Shown piece after piece: positions 29,001 to 39,700 of a DNA stretch of 64,000 nt. Numbering within the stretch: the first letter of the stretch is position 1; every line of letters starts with the position of its first letter. The notes below the pieces were generated by a model, which saw nothing but the letters and a program-made list of their open reading frames with translations, was not told where the DNA came from and ran no database searches. The translations under genes were made by a program, and so were the position numbers. Origin of the DNA: Lates calcarifer (lineage: Eukaryota > Chordata > Actinopteri > Centropomidae); the NCBI RefSeq assembly GCF_001640805.2, contig NC_066848.1:12572592-12636591 (forward strand), written 5' to 3'.

Positions 29001-31793
29001 ACACCTTGTTTGGCAGAGTGCACAGCCAGTTGGCAGCAGGTGGAAATGCGCCATTCATCAATTGTGTGTGCCGCTCTCTCTCCTTCCCACACAGGGAGCC
29101 AGAGGAGCGGCCATCCCACAGACCGGGCTCCAGCGCGGTCCCCTCCAGCAAACCTCGCCCTCGCCGAACCCTGGAGCAGAGCTCTTCCTCGCTGTCCCGC
29201 CCGCCGCAGTCGGCTCGACGCAGAAACCCTCCTCCCGCGTACGCTCCTGCCATTGGTTCCCAGCCTGAGTCAGTCCAGCACAGCGGGATCCATGGATGAG
29301 GTCATCCGCGGGACACGTCTGTGAGTTTCAGAGTCGAAGGAACCCTGCCAGCCGCACCCAAACCTCTATCTCGCTTTTAACTTCCTCCTCCCTCTGAAGT
29401 TGTGCAAAGGCAGAGAGAGAGATTACTTTGAAAACAGACTCCCTTTCAACTTGTGCCTCATGGCTCTGTGTGGTAGAATAATGGGAGTGGGAGGTGACAG
29501 AAGTTTCATGTGTGATACCAATTTAACAGATGAACTTGTCATGAACTGCGGGCAAAAAAATAATTGTGTAAAGTCAATTTTTCTGTAAAATTCAGCAGCT
29601 ATCTTATCCTAATATATAATGGTAGGATTTTTTAGAGGTACAGTTTCACATATTTGCTTTCTTGCCAACTGAAGATTGAAATACAAAAATATTTGTGGCT
29701 ACTTTTTTACCTGTACTTTACAGTCACCATTATCATGTTTCCAGGCAACCAGCTGAAACTCACAAGTTTCACAAAGTCTCTGTACCTCACCAAGAAATAG
29801 TTATGCATTAGAAAGTGTTGTTTTACTCTTCGTCTTCAGTAAGTGGGATTTTTTTTAACCTTCGACAGAGACAAACTAGCTGTTTCCTTGCGTTTCCAGT
29901 CTTCAGGCTCAGGCATCTAACTGGTGGCAGGAAGGTGAATCAGCACATTTTGAACCAATCTTTGATAAGAAGAGAATTTGTTTTTGTATCTTCAAGAAAT
30001 GAGTAATGACTAACATTTCAAAAGGATATATAACATTTTGCATCCAGCATGATTAAAGGTGACACCTGTGGTTTACAAAATGCCCACTATGTTATTGAAA
30101 GAGATATGGTAGGGTTGTACTGTATGTGGTGTACGTTATAGGCTGTAGAGTGTAGATTTGGTAAAAAAAAGCAAAACACAGTTTCTAAAATGTCAAACTA
30201 AATATCACAGTCCTGCCATTGTAGTGCCCTGATTGTCAAATTCTTGTAGACAAATTCTTTCCAGCATAGTGGTGAAAAAATAGTTATCTACAAATCATAT
30301 CTGTTCTTTATCATCTAAAAGCATCCAACAAGAAGTAGAATTCTAACTTTGATTTTCATCCTTACACCCAAGCTGTGAATTTTCACAGAACTCCCACGGT
30401 CATCTCCTCAGAAATGAGTATATGTTCGCAACAGAAAAACTATCTGCTCTTGTTTTAAATTTTCCTCATTTGCTCGTTTCTTTTTCCACAGACCCACAGC
30501 CAGTGACCGCCTGACATCTCCGCTGTTGCCTCTGAGCAGAAACACACTCCTTCCCCCCATCAGCACCGGGGACCCAGATTCATCTCACTCAGGGCAGCAG
30601 TCCAAACCTGCACAGGTATAACACCACTGAAACATGACTATATTGGCAATGAGGAACTCATTAAAGTTGACTGAAGGCTTTTAAGATACATCTACAAGTT
30701 ACACCACTAAGTATACAGCCTAAAAAACAATTGTACAGTAGCATTTATTTAATGTACTGGTCAGTTTTATTAAAGCAGTAAAACACATGTTGCCAACTTT
30801 ATCAAACCTGTATATATGTCCTTTTATTTCTTTCTGTCCAGCGCCAGAAAGGCCCATCCAGTCGCGCCCACAGTGCTATAAATGACGAAGCTGGCAGTAC
30901 AATACCAAGGGATCGTCACCACCTACTGGATGTCTTCTCTCGCCCCAACACCACTCACACATACAGGGTAAGATGCTCACACACATTTCCTTATCAGTGG
31001 GGCTTTTAGAATACCGAGTTGTTAGCTGCTTTGGTCAATATAATGAATCGTATAAATATGTATGACAGTATGTTTGACCCTTTGTGTTTCTCTTCAGTCC
31101 GACACTCCGTACCGTCGTTCCTTCACAGTATTGGACAACATAGGGCAGGGGCGGCCAGGCAGAGCCTCTGTGGGCACAGGTCAGACATTCAACTTGAATT
31201 ACTGAATTAAAAAAAACAAAAAACAGATAAGAATAAAAATTGCTGCTGAAAAATGGATGTGATATACTGCAGTGGTTACCAACCTTTTTTTGTCAAACAT
31301 ACTCCCATAGCCCATAGTCAGTGTTTACATACCAAGTGCCTATGCAAGATGGATTTTGTAGCACATCACTTATGCATTTATTTATTCGTTCACTCTGCCA
31401 GACTCTCTTGGAATTGGCGTGACCGGCGTCAGTCTTGGCATCAGCAGCTCATCTTTCTTGGACTCGTTTTCCCATCACCCCCTGGGACACTCGCCCATCA
31501 AAGACGAAGAGGAACCAGACCCACAAGCCCCTGTCCCAGGTCAGTAGATTAAAAGCGACTGATGAAATTCTTCCAGACTTAGGCCTCAGATAAACTATGA
31601 ACGTGGGGGGTTGCAGCAACTGGCTTCAAGTAAGATTTATATAGTGGAAAACAAATGTTTTGAAGGGCAGGATGTTCATTAACCTTTTTTTATCCTTCCT
31701 TTTCCTGTAGCTCCACTGGTGCCTGTGTCAGTCCCACCTCGGTCTTACACCCGGGGAGGCATCTCATCCAGAGCCAGCAGACCTGGCTTATAG
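23071..31793 (+). CDS. fam149b1: FAM149B1 (DUF3719 primary-cilium protein)
   Basis: Sixteen exons: 23071-23117, 23963-24079, 24678-24822, 25618-25766, 25930-26073, 26762-26923, 27049-27230, 27339-27481, 28092-28160, 28716-28828, 29095-29320, 30492-30615, 30842-30967, 31098-31179, 31402-31539, 31711-31793. About 682 residues when the exon-11 frame is restored (human ~582). FAM149B1 is a ciliary-signalling protein mutated in Joubert-type ciliopathy. Landmarks: start MISRYNRRPVSHKLEM; TGTGISTERSSVFSWGYDEFD; DUF3719 region with QQMFEEIDKELYEG and DECQQWATRFPHLRILG; VEGLMEEYLAFDSRDLEDEW; QAVLDLLFDDVWRQLVGW; NLNDLIVIHSIPLQQRNL; RRRNPPP; SRNTLLPPIS. Exon 11 is 226 nt, one too many: read straight it stops at HSGIHG then TGA, whereas the next frame continues SSTAGSMDEVIRGTRL into exon 12 in phase. 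The best site for the extra base is the CC at 29264-29265. Confidence 0.92.
31262..31345 (+). repeat. Interspersed repeat fragment ('agtggttcccaacctttt' family)
   Basis: TGCAGTGGTTACCAACCTTTTTTTGTCAAACATACTCCCA in intron 14 of fam149b1. A second copy in the same orientation starts at about 42068 (TGTAGTGGCTCCCAACC, ATGTACTCCCACAGGC) and a reversed piece lies near 34435 (GGGTTGGGAACCACTGG). Confidence 0.6.
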
Positions 31794-32770
31794 TTCGCCT
31801 CCAGACCCCTCAGCCATTCATCTTTATACAGCACAATTAAGTGCAACACTCTGCAACATCTGTGCCCACTAAACATTTTTTGTCTTACCCAAGTAGCATA
31901 ATTTTTTCATGGTATGCTGCTTTGGTGAAGTTTTTGTTAGAAGCCTATTTTTGTATTTCAGAAATCAGCTTATGTGGCTGCCAAACACAAATAACTGTCA
32001 ACAGTAACTCCATTTTCATGTACAGCTTGAGCTGTATATGTAGACATTTGTACAATGTAGGTATGATTTGACTGTGTATATATCTATTTATATGTGAATG
32101 TACTGTATGTTATCCTCGGCAGTGTGTTGTTGACTATGCAGGGAATAACACATCCGTCCAAACAGGGATAGAGAGGATAAAAAGCACTTTTTCCCTCTCT
32201 GATGCTACATCAGAGAGTTTGGTACTGTATCTTTTATAAGGACACAATTTTCAACCACCCTGTGTAGGAAACAGAAATCGACCCAGAGCCTCTGCATTGC
32301 ATATCATTGCACATAGGAAAGAGAACCCACCTTGAAAGTCTTTGGTTGCCTTTCTCTCCGTTAAAGCTCAGTTCAAATCATAAATCAGAAGAGGATGTGG
32401 TGGATGTAGAAGCACTGACGGAGCATCTCTGCAGCCCATGTGCTTTTACTACTACACCTCAAAATAATGTAGGGGCACAAGAGGCAGTAACAGGGAACCA
32501 TTTGTAAATAACTAAGGGAAATCCATTCATCATGTCTGTATAAAATGTTGTATTTGATGTATATGTATTATTACCTGAGTAAAGCCAAGTGGGGATGCTT
32601 TCACAGGTTACATCAGGGTTACTGCACAAAGGGGTACTTTTCCCTTCATTCATTATTAAAATATCTGACAGCCATGCTACAAAGGTGACAAAGCTTGAAA
32701 ATCAAAGTTTCTTCAATGCATTTTCTTTGATTCCATTTTATACAAAATAATAAAAAGCTGTCTACAAATT
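31794..32770 (+). other. 3' untranslated region of fam149b1
   Basis: Non-coding stretch from the fam149b1 stop codon to its likely poly(A) signal. Many TATATA/TGTA blocks; short open frames (31841-32071, 32307-32507) look random. Confidence 0.6.
32749..32754 (+). terminator. Polyadenylation signal of fam149b1
   Basis: AATAAA at 32749-32754, about 955 nt after the fam149b1 stop, within 40 nt of the opposing dnajc9 signal. Confidence 0.55.
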
Positions 32771-32787
32771 GTGAACATAAATATGAA

Positions 32788-32793
32788 TTTATT
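32788..32793 (-). terminator. Polyadenylation signal of dnajc9
   Basis: TTTATT on the plus strand (AATAAA on the minus strand), about 220 nt after the dnajc9 stop codon at 33013-33015. It would place the dnajc9 cleavage site next to or overlapping that of fam149b1. Confidence 0.55.
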
Positions 32794-33012
32794 TGAGTTT
32801 ATGAAGACTGAAAACAAGACATAAATGACAAGAAATAAAGGACACATTTACATTTTGACAAGTGCTGCATAAAAACTTTCATGTGGAAGCATGCAGAAGG
32901 GAACTGGTAGCTGCTCATACATGTACTCAAAAGCATCTTATTAATCTAAAAGGTGTTTTTTTTTAAAGATCTATATACATTTTATCTGCTATAACCAGAG
33001 CCTGTACGCTTT

Positions 33013-34921
33013 TCACTTTTTTCCTCTTCGTCCCCTTTGAGATTTCCCATCTTTTTTGGAGTATTTTGCTTCCAGGTCGGATAAGAAACTATTAAAATTC
33101 TGCTCTCTGGATGCCTGTCTTTGCTGGAAAAGAAGAGACAAGGGAAGGTTATAGAGGGAAAAAACAAAAAACAACACCCTGCCAATCGTGTGTAAGCACC
33201 TGTTACCTTAAGCATCATCACAAGACTATCATCCTGATCACCGAGCCCCATCTCCTTCTGCATTTCCTCTGCTTCTTGTCGCTCTCTGTCAGCCTTGAAG
33301 ATCGAATGCAAACACATTACCGTGACCGAACAAAGTTGTGAGGCGCTATAGCCTAGTGCTGTGTGTGTGGATACTGTGAGTGTCTGTTTGACTCATACAC
33401 TCATCATTGTCTCTTGCTATATTTACATTTTAAGCAACTAGCAAAAAGTTTTAGGGGCATCTTTTGGCTATCCAACAATCACATGAGCTGTGTGGAGTGT
33501 TAAAGCTTGTGGCTTTAAACACCAACATATTTCTCACCCTCTTCCTACGAGCTCTCTTCTTCTTCTCACTCTCCCGAGTAAACGCTGGGAACGCTGTGAC
33601 TTCTTCGCTGTCGATGGCGGCCTGGATGATGCTGCAGAGCCTGGGCTCGTCTTCCTGGGAGCAGCACAGGGCAGAGGCTGTGATGGCATCCATGTCTCCC
33701 TGGTGCTGCACGTACAGCTGGATCACATCCTGCCGCTCCTCCTCAGAGCCCTTATATTTCTTCTCAAATTCAAGGATGTCCTGCACTGTAATCTAGGAGA
33801 CAGATGCGCATTTGTTTTATCATGCAGTGACACAATAATCTCAATCTCCACTTACTGTGTGTCGTCTGACATAAAATTCCTTGAAAACGAGTGACTTACT
33901 TCAAGGTGTCACATCATCATATGTATTTACAAAGTGCAAAGACAAAGCAATGTGCGTGACTCATTATTGAGTCACATTAATAACAAAAGAAAACTCCAGC
34001 TGTGCTCCAATACCTTAGGGAAAAGCAATCTCCAGTAGTCTTCCCAGCAGCGGTCTTGACTCAAGACGTCAGACTCTTCATCCACCACTCCCTGCTCATC
34101 ATAAACAGCCCTCTGCTCCTTATCGCTCAGCACTGCATAGAGCTTCCCCAACACCTGGAGGGGGCAAAGAATCAGGTGAGACTGTAATCAATGAGCCGTT
34201 ATTTTACATGGCAATACTCAGTAAACAGGGCTGTTGTGTGAGTGCTATTAAGTACTATTAGTCAGGTGGTTAGTTCATTGGATAAAAGACACCAACATTT
34301 CCCTGTGGTCATTTAACAAATTTCTGCAACAGTCCTTGGTTGTGGTCCTTTTTTTTTTTTCTTTCTAACCCTCATACATTGATCATCTCAGCACCACTCA
34401 CATTTATCTTGTGACCCTTTGGTGGGGCCAGACTCATGGGTTGGGAACCACTGGACTAAACTACCTGTCTGTTACTTATAACTAGCTCCAGCTGCAATAG
34501 TAAAATCGTGCATGCTTGACGGATGCATTAGTATTATCAATCTAATACGTCACATTACAAAATGATATATCACTGACAGCGGCCATTTTGCTACAGAACG
34601 AGTACTTTTACCATTGATCCCTTTGGTACACTGCTGAGGATACTTCTGCATTTTTACGTAAGTCAGATTTGACTTTGGAGTATGTTTACACTGGTATAAT
34701 GGTATTTTTACTTGTACTCATTATGTGTGTGCCGTCTAACAGCTCACCTGAAATTTCTCTGTTGCTAGCGGGTCTTCAGGAGCCCGGTCTGGATGGACTT
34801 TCAGCGACACTTTGTAGTAGCTCCTCCGGATCTCTGCCTCCGCTGCCTCTTTGGTGATGCCCAGCACCTCGTACAGGTTTGAGGTCTTGAAGAGCTCCTG
34901 GCAGCGCTCGAGCAAACCCAT
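33013..34921 (-). CDS. dnajc9: DnaJ homolog subfamily C member 9 (histone H3-H4 co-chaperone)
   Basis: Five exons all in phase 0: 34748-34921 (start), 34014-34154, 33538-33792, 33207-33293, 33013-33123; 255 residues (human 260). The J domain lies at residues ~15-85 with the HPD motif at 43-45 ([10 protein letters not shown]) and [22 protein letters not shown]. It is followed by [40 protein letters not shown] (histone-binding region in human), a basic/charged helix [27 protein letters not shown] and a lysine/arginine-rich end. DNAJC9 recruits HSP70 to histones H3-H4 and stimulates HSP70 ATPase through the J domain. Tail-to-tail with fam149b1 as in human. The promoter at 34.92-35.16 kb carries CCAAT and E2F-like sites, in keeping with S-phase expression. 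Confidence 0.95.
34320..34725. repeat. Repeat remnants in dnajc9 intron 1
   Basis: Two pieces. 34405-34455 matches, reversed, the 'agtggttcccaacc' family (GGTGGGGCCAGACTCATGGG, TTGGGAACCACTGG). 34590-34725 has the stepped pattern GAGTACTTTTACC, ACTTCTGCATTTTTACGTAAG, GTATTTTTACTTGTAC of the 'agtaaaagtact' family. Confidence 0.5.
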
Positions 34922-35165
34922 CCTGACAGCTCTCTGGTTCGACCGGGTACGTTAATACGAGTTTTGACCGGTTACGTATTTGCTCTCTAACGTCTACACG
35001 TTTTCTTAATAGCCGTGTTTGGCGGTTAATTATACAGACGTCCTATGTTTTCCTTTCCCCTTTGTCGAACATTGGTTTGGCGCGCTAGCCTGTCATGCAC
35101 TTCCGTACGTACAGGGACGTGCTTACGTAACAAACGAACGTGCCCTCTTATTGGTTTCCAGAATC
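34922..35165 (-). promoter_or_regulatory. Promoter of dnajc9 with CCAAT and E2F-like sites
   Basis: CpG-rich (ACGT x8 in about 240 nt). Two CCAAT boxes on the minus strand (ATTGG at 35071 and 35150) and TTTGGCGC at 35076-35083, an E2F consensus, lie about 155-230 nt upstream of the start codon. Confidence 0.55.
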
Positions 35166-36738
35166 GAATTCGTCGGAATATGTAACGAGGGCTTATTACA
35201 ACAATTTTATTTTCGTATATTTTGAATGTAAAGACACAAGATTGACTTTATTGCAAATGGAATGATTGTATCGGGAACATTTTTATTCACAAATGTCGTT
35301 CGTAAGACAAATTTCAATTCACAATGTTTAATACTTGGATTAAATGGAGATTAGTTTTGATTGATGTAGTATTTTGGGGGAAAAAATAACATTTTTATTT
35401 TCAAATCTTAAAAAAAAAAAAAAAATCTGCACAACAGATAGAAAATCGAATGAATAAATTGTTTTGCAACCCTTCTACTCATATATTTTTATTTACCTAT
35501 CTTCTTTGAGATTTTATTAATTTTTAATATAAATTCACTGTACTGATCAACACATAGACTGTATATGGATCAACACTAAATTTGATTAGTTTGTTGATAC
35601 TCATCTCAGGTGTCAAAAAGTTCAACAAAGCCTCACATTATTTAAGCACGCCCCTAGACTCTGGTAATGCCATTTCATATTATTAATCAGTGATTACTGA
35701 TTAATTAAAATTAATTTTATTTTAAACCTAATCCTGACTCCATTGTCCAGCCAAAATAGTGTAATGTTTTTGTCTGTTGTAGATAATATTTGATCTGACT
35801 TGTGGGGCCTTAGTTATTACTTGGTTAGTATATATAATTAATTGCTTGGCACCTAAAGGACAGATTTGTTGTTAAGATGTCAATATACCGTCACTAGATC
35901 AGAAGTCACTTAGTAATATTCCATCCACTTACCAAAATTTGCACTGCACAAGTTGTCCTTTATTACATTAGAAGTGGAAGCTATCTGAAAACAAGTTTGT
36001 TGCAAGAAAATCTCACTGATTGTCCAAGTTTACACAAATGCATCACTGAGTCAAGGACGTACAGATACCCTAGTATTTATTAGTGCGTTCGAAGCAGCAC
36101 AAGAATACATCAAAGACAATGAGGCAAGTCACTAAGTATTTTTCACTGCTTCATGCGAAAGCAGAACACAACGATACACACTGACTTTGAACTAAGCATC
36201 TGTAGATTGCACCCATCTGTGTTTATAAGCCTGTACAATATGCAGCACTGGAGATATACACTGCAACCCCCCCTGTCTCAGATGTTATCCAATTATTGCC
36301 CCATCTGTTTCTGTTGCATATTTGGCACAGTCTCTGTTGTTGTTTTTGTATTGACTTTCTGTCATCACAAACCTCATCTGTCCTTTGTACTCAGACACAA
36401 AATAAGCACTTGGACAACTGGCACATCATTATCATGATCAACAATGAAAAACAAAATGACAAAAGCACGAGAGTTGTAAATGTTATGAACTTTTGCTGGT
36501 GTGCAGATCCTTCTCATATGCTTTCCATCTACTTGCACGGGTAGTGCAAGTGGAGTTTGAATATAACCATTGTTCCTCCAGGGAAGATTTCCTTGTTATG
36601 GTAACAGTCTCTCCACAACAGTCAAATGGCTTCGTTCTCATGGTCAGTCTTTACAGCATGTCCATGTCATTCCACCCTACCCCCCCACCCCACCTCCAAA
36701 GTGGGACATTCTAAAAACCTCCTGCAGGGGGCGGCAGC
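35166..36738. other. Intergenic spacer dnajc9 / NDNF-like
   Basis: A+T-rich sequence including a poly(A) run near 35410. It should contain the 3' UTR of the minus-strand NDNF-like gene; a candidate signal (TTTATT on plus) is at 36076-36081. Open frames at 36153-36811 on the plus strand lie over this UTR and show no homology. Confidence 0.5.
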
Positions 36739-39700
36739 TCAGCACTCCTTTCTGGTTTTCACCATCTTGCTGGCGTACTTGATAGGGATCCCCCAGCGTC
36801 TCATTAGATAGACATCAAACACATAGGCCATCCCTGGCTCCAGGCCCCCGATCACAGCTGTAGTGACGGCCCGCCGAGGATTCAGCTCCTGGAAATACTT
36901 ACAGAGAACCCTCTCGGTGTCAGAGCGGGACTCTGGCCCCAGACAGGGCGCAGTTAGCGCTGATACTCCCCCGGCATCTGCTTCACGGCTTCCCAGCTTT
37001 CTGCGGTACACACAGTATAGGCTTCTTTCCTCTGTGCCCATCCACGCGAGCGTGACACTATTGCAACCGCGCAACCGGTTGAAGGATTTTATCTGCAGGG
37101 TGGAGGGCAGAGATGGGACTCCTCTGCGGTGGTAGGCCGAGGAGGTCTGCATTTTGACCGAAGCCATCAGACCTCCTGGTAGAGCTAGATCTGTGGCAGC
37201 AGAGATCTGACCTGTTGGAGTCCCTTCTCTCTCTAGATGGATGAGATATGAAGGACTTCCCTGGAGCCAAATGTGCACTAAATCTCTCCCCACAGCCTGG
37301 GAGGTCAACACCTGACCTTTACTAGACACTGTGACCTTGACCTTTTCGCCCCCATGGCAGCTCTGCAAGGTGAGGAGACCGCTCTGCTGCCAGCCCCGAG
37401 GACGGAAACTGAAGAACTGCTCCGAGTTGGAGCCTCTGTCATGGAAGGTCACCCACCTCAGCTCCCCCTCTCTCAGTGTGGTGATCGCTGGCTGGGCTTC
37501 CTCGTGCGTCCGAGCGAATGTCCCCTTGTACGCCATGCTGGTCCCGTTCAGCCTGTCCATCACAAAGACATCAAAATAATACTGGGTGTCAGGCAGGAGC
37601 TCGGAGACGGTGCAAACACTCTCTGTCCCCTGACACACACACTGTAGGTCAGAAAACTCATCGGTGAGGGAAGAAGATGGACTCTGGGGTTCGGGGAAAG
37701 TGTCCCACTGCTGCCACCACCACTCTTTCAAAATCGGCCACACTGTCACTCGCCTCATCCTCTCCTTCTTTTCTTGTTTTTGATCTATCTCTTTCCTCAT
37801 GCTCTCCCGGGCGGCGCAAAGGTTGGGGTAGTTTTGCTGAGAGTTGACAAGGACGCAATAATCGTAACTTTTCTGCATGTGTGGGAGGCTGGTTACAGAG
37901 GCACTGGGCGCCCAGCTGAGGGTGACACTGGTCATGCCTACACCTAGTGTGTGAACTTGGGGGTCAGCTGGGAGCAGGGGGAAGGTGCCCGAGGGCCCCA
38001 GGCCTTCATGGAGGTACACACTGACTCTGGTGTTCTGCTGTTTGGAGCGCAGCCTCAGGATGTAGATGGAAGCATGCGGATAGGAGGGACCACTGTAGGT
38101 GTCTACTACATTGCCGGCGAAGCTGTGTATTTTCTCCTCAGTCCCAGGACCTCGCCACCACACCTCGGGCGTGCTCTTTTTGGTGCTCCCTGTGAGGAGA
38201 GAACAGAAAAACTGAGAACATTTTTATAATTGATCAAAGTCGCACCACTCAAAAATATGTTTGGTTCATTGTTAGTTCACTTGGATTTTTGACCTTCACT
38301 GTGCAGAATAATTCAGAGTTTGACACTATAAAGCTGTTTTCACATTCATCTGCCAAGAGAGGAAAGTTTCTCTGTGTTCACATTAAAGTGAGTTTAAGAC
38401 ACAGACTTTTCAGAGAAGTATGAGATGTTGCATTCAGAACGTAAACGTTTGAAAGACAAAATATTTGCATGACCACAGATTCTGGATTCTTAAATGAGGG
38501 AGAATGATTAGAATGATTAGGGAGAATAACGTCGATTTTGAGGATTTTAACAAGGTATTAAGTTTTTGTTGAAAATTCAAACAAATCCGGCATAATTTAT
38601 TATTCAAAGCAGAGTACTTTCATATATTTTAAAATATGTCTGGAGGGGATCTTTAAAAATATAACAAAAGAATGAATCATCCTACACTAGGCTCTTAACC
38701 GCTCATCTTTAAAGAATAGTTTGGCATTTTAGAAAAAAAAACACATTAACTTTAATGCTGAGAGTTAGATGAGAGGGTCAACACTGCACTTATTTCTGTG
38801 TGCTAACTACAGAGATAGAGCCAGTAGGTGATCAGCTTAACTTAGTACATACTTGGGGATTCTTGTTATTACCAGGAGCTTGCCAGGGACTGGACACCCC
38901 AGGTAGTCACTGCACCCAGCCAAGAAATAATTACAGCAAATAACTCCCTGTAAGACCAACTGTGTCTCCTGGAAAGTACTTTCATATACTACTAAAATGC
39001 TTTCCCACTTATGTTGTGGTGCTGCATTTTTTAGCAGCCGCAGAGTCACTAGAAGGTGTTTGGGGTGAGCAATAGCAACTACATGATCTATTTTCTGCAC
39101 CACAGCAATAACTGCTTTTTTTTATTAGAGAGCAGAATGGGTAAAACCTTTAACCACAGTTATAAAATTATCATACTGTTGTTTGGGTATGTGGTCTATA
39201 GACACAACAGTCTCTAATGTAGAGCCAGCATCATACATGTGTACAAGTACACACTGTAATTCACTTTTGGATTTGCAGCATGCAGGATACATAAACACTA
39301 CACGTTACATAAAGTACTTAAACAAACAGCAGACTACCAAGCATATCAAACATGGCTGTGAGGGAAGTACTGATGGGCTAATAAGTGTTAAATTTAAAAA
39401 AACAAAAAAAAAACAAAAGTCAATTGCCACTTAAAAATGGTTACCGGTATTTTCATTCACACCAAAAGTGTTTTCATTTTGAAGTGCATACTCTTCACTT
39501 GAATGATGCAACTGGAAAATAAAAACACAGGGGGGAAAAAAAAAACAACCCGTCACCACTCGTCTTCACTGTTCATCTCTCCTCAAGATGAGAAATCGCT
39601 CCTCAAATGAGACCAAATGTTACAGAATCAAAGTGAATAATTCAGGCTGGCGATGGGGACACATGAGCTCAGGGTCTGAATGATTCATGTGTCATTTTAT

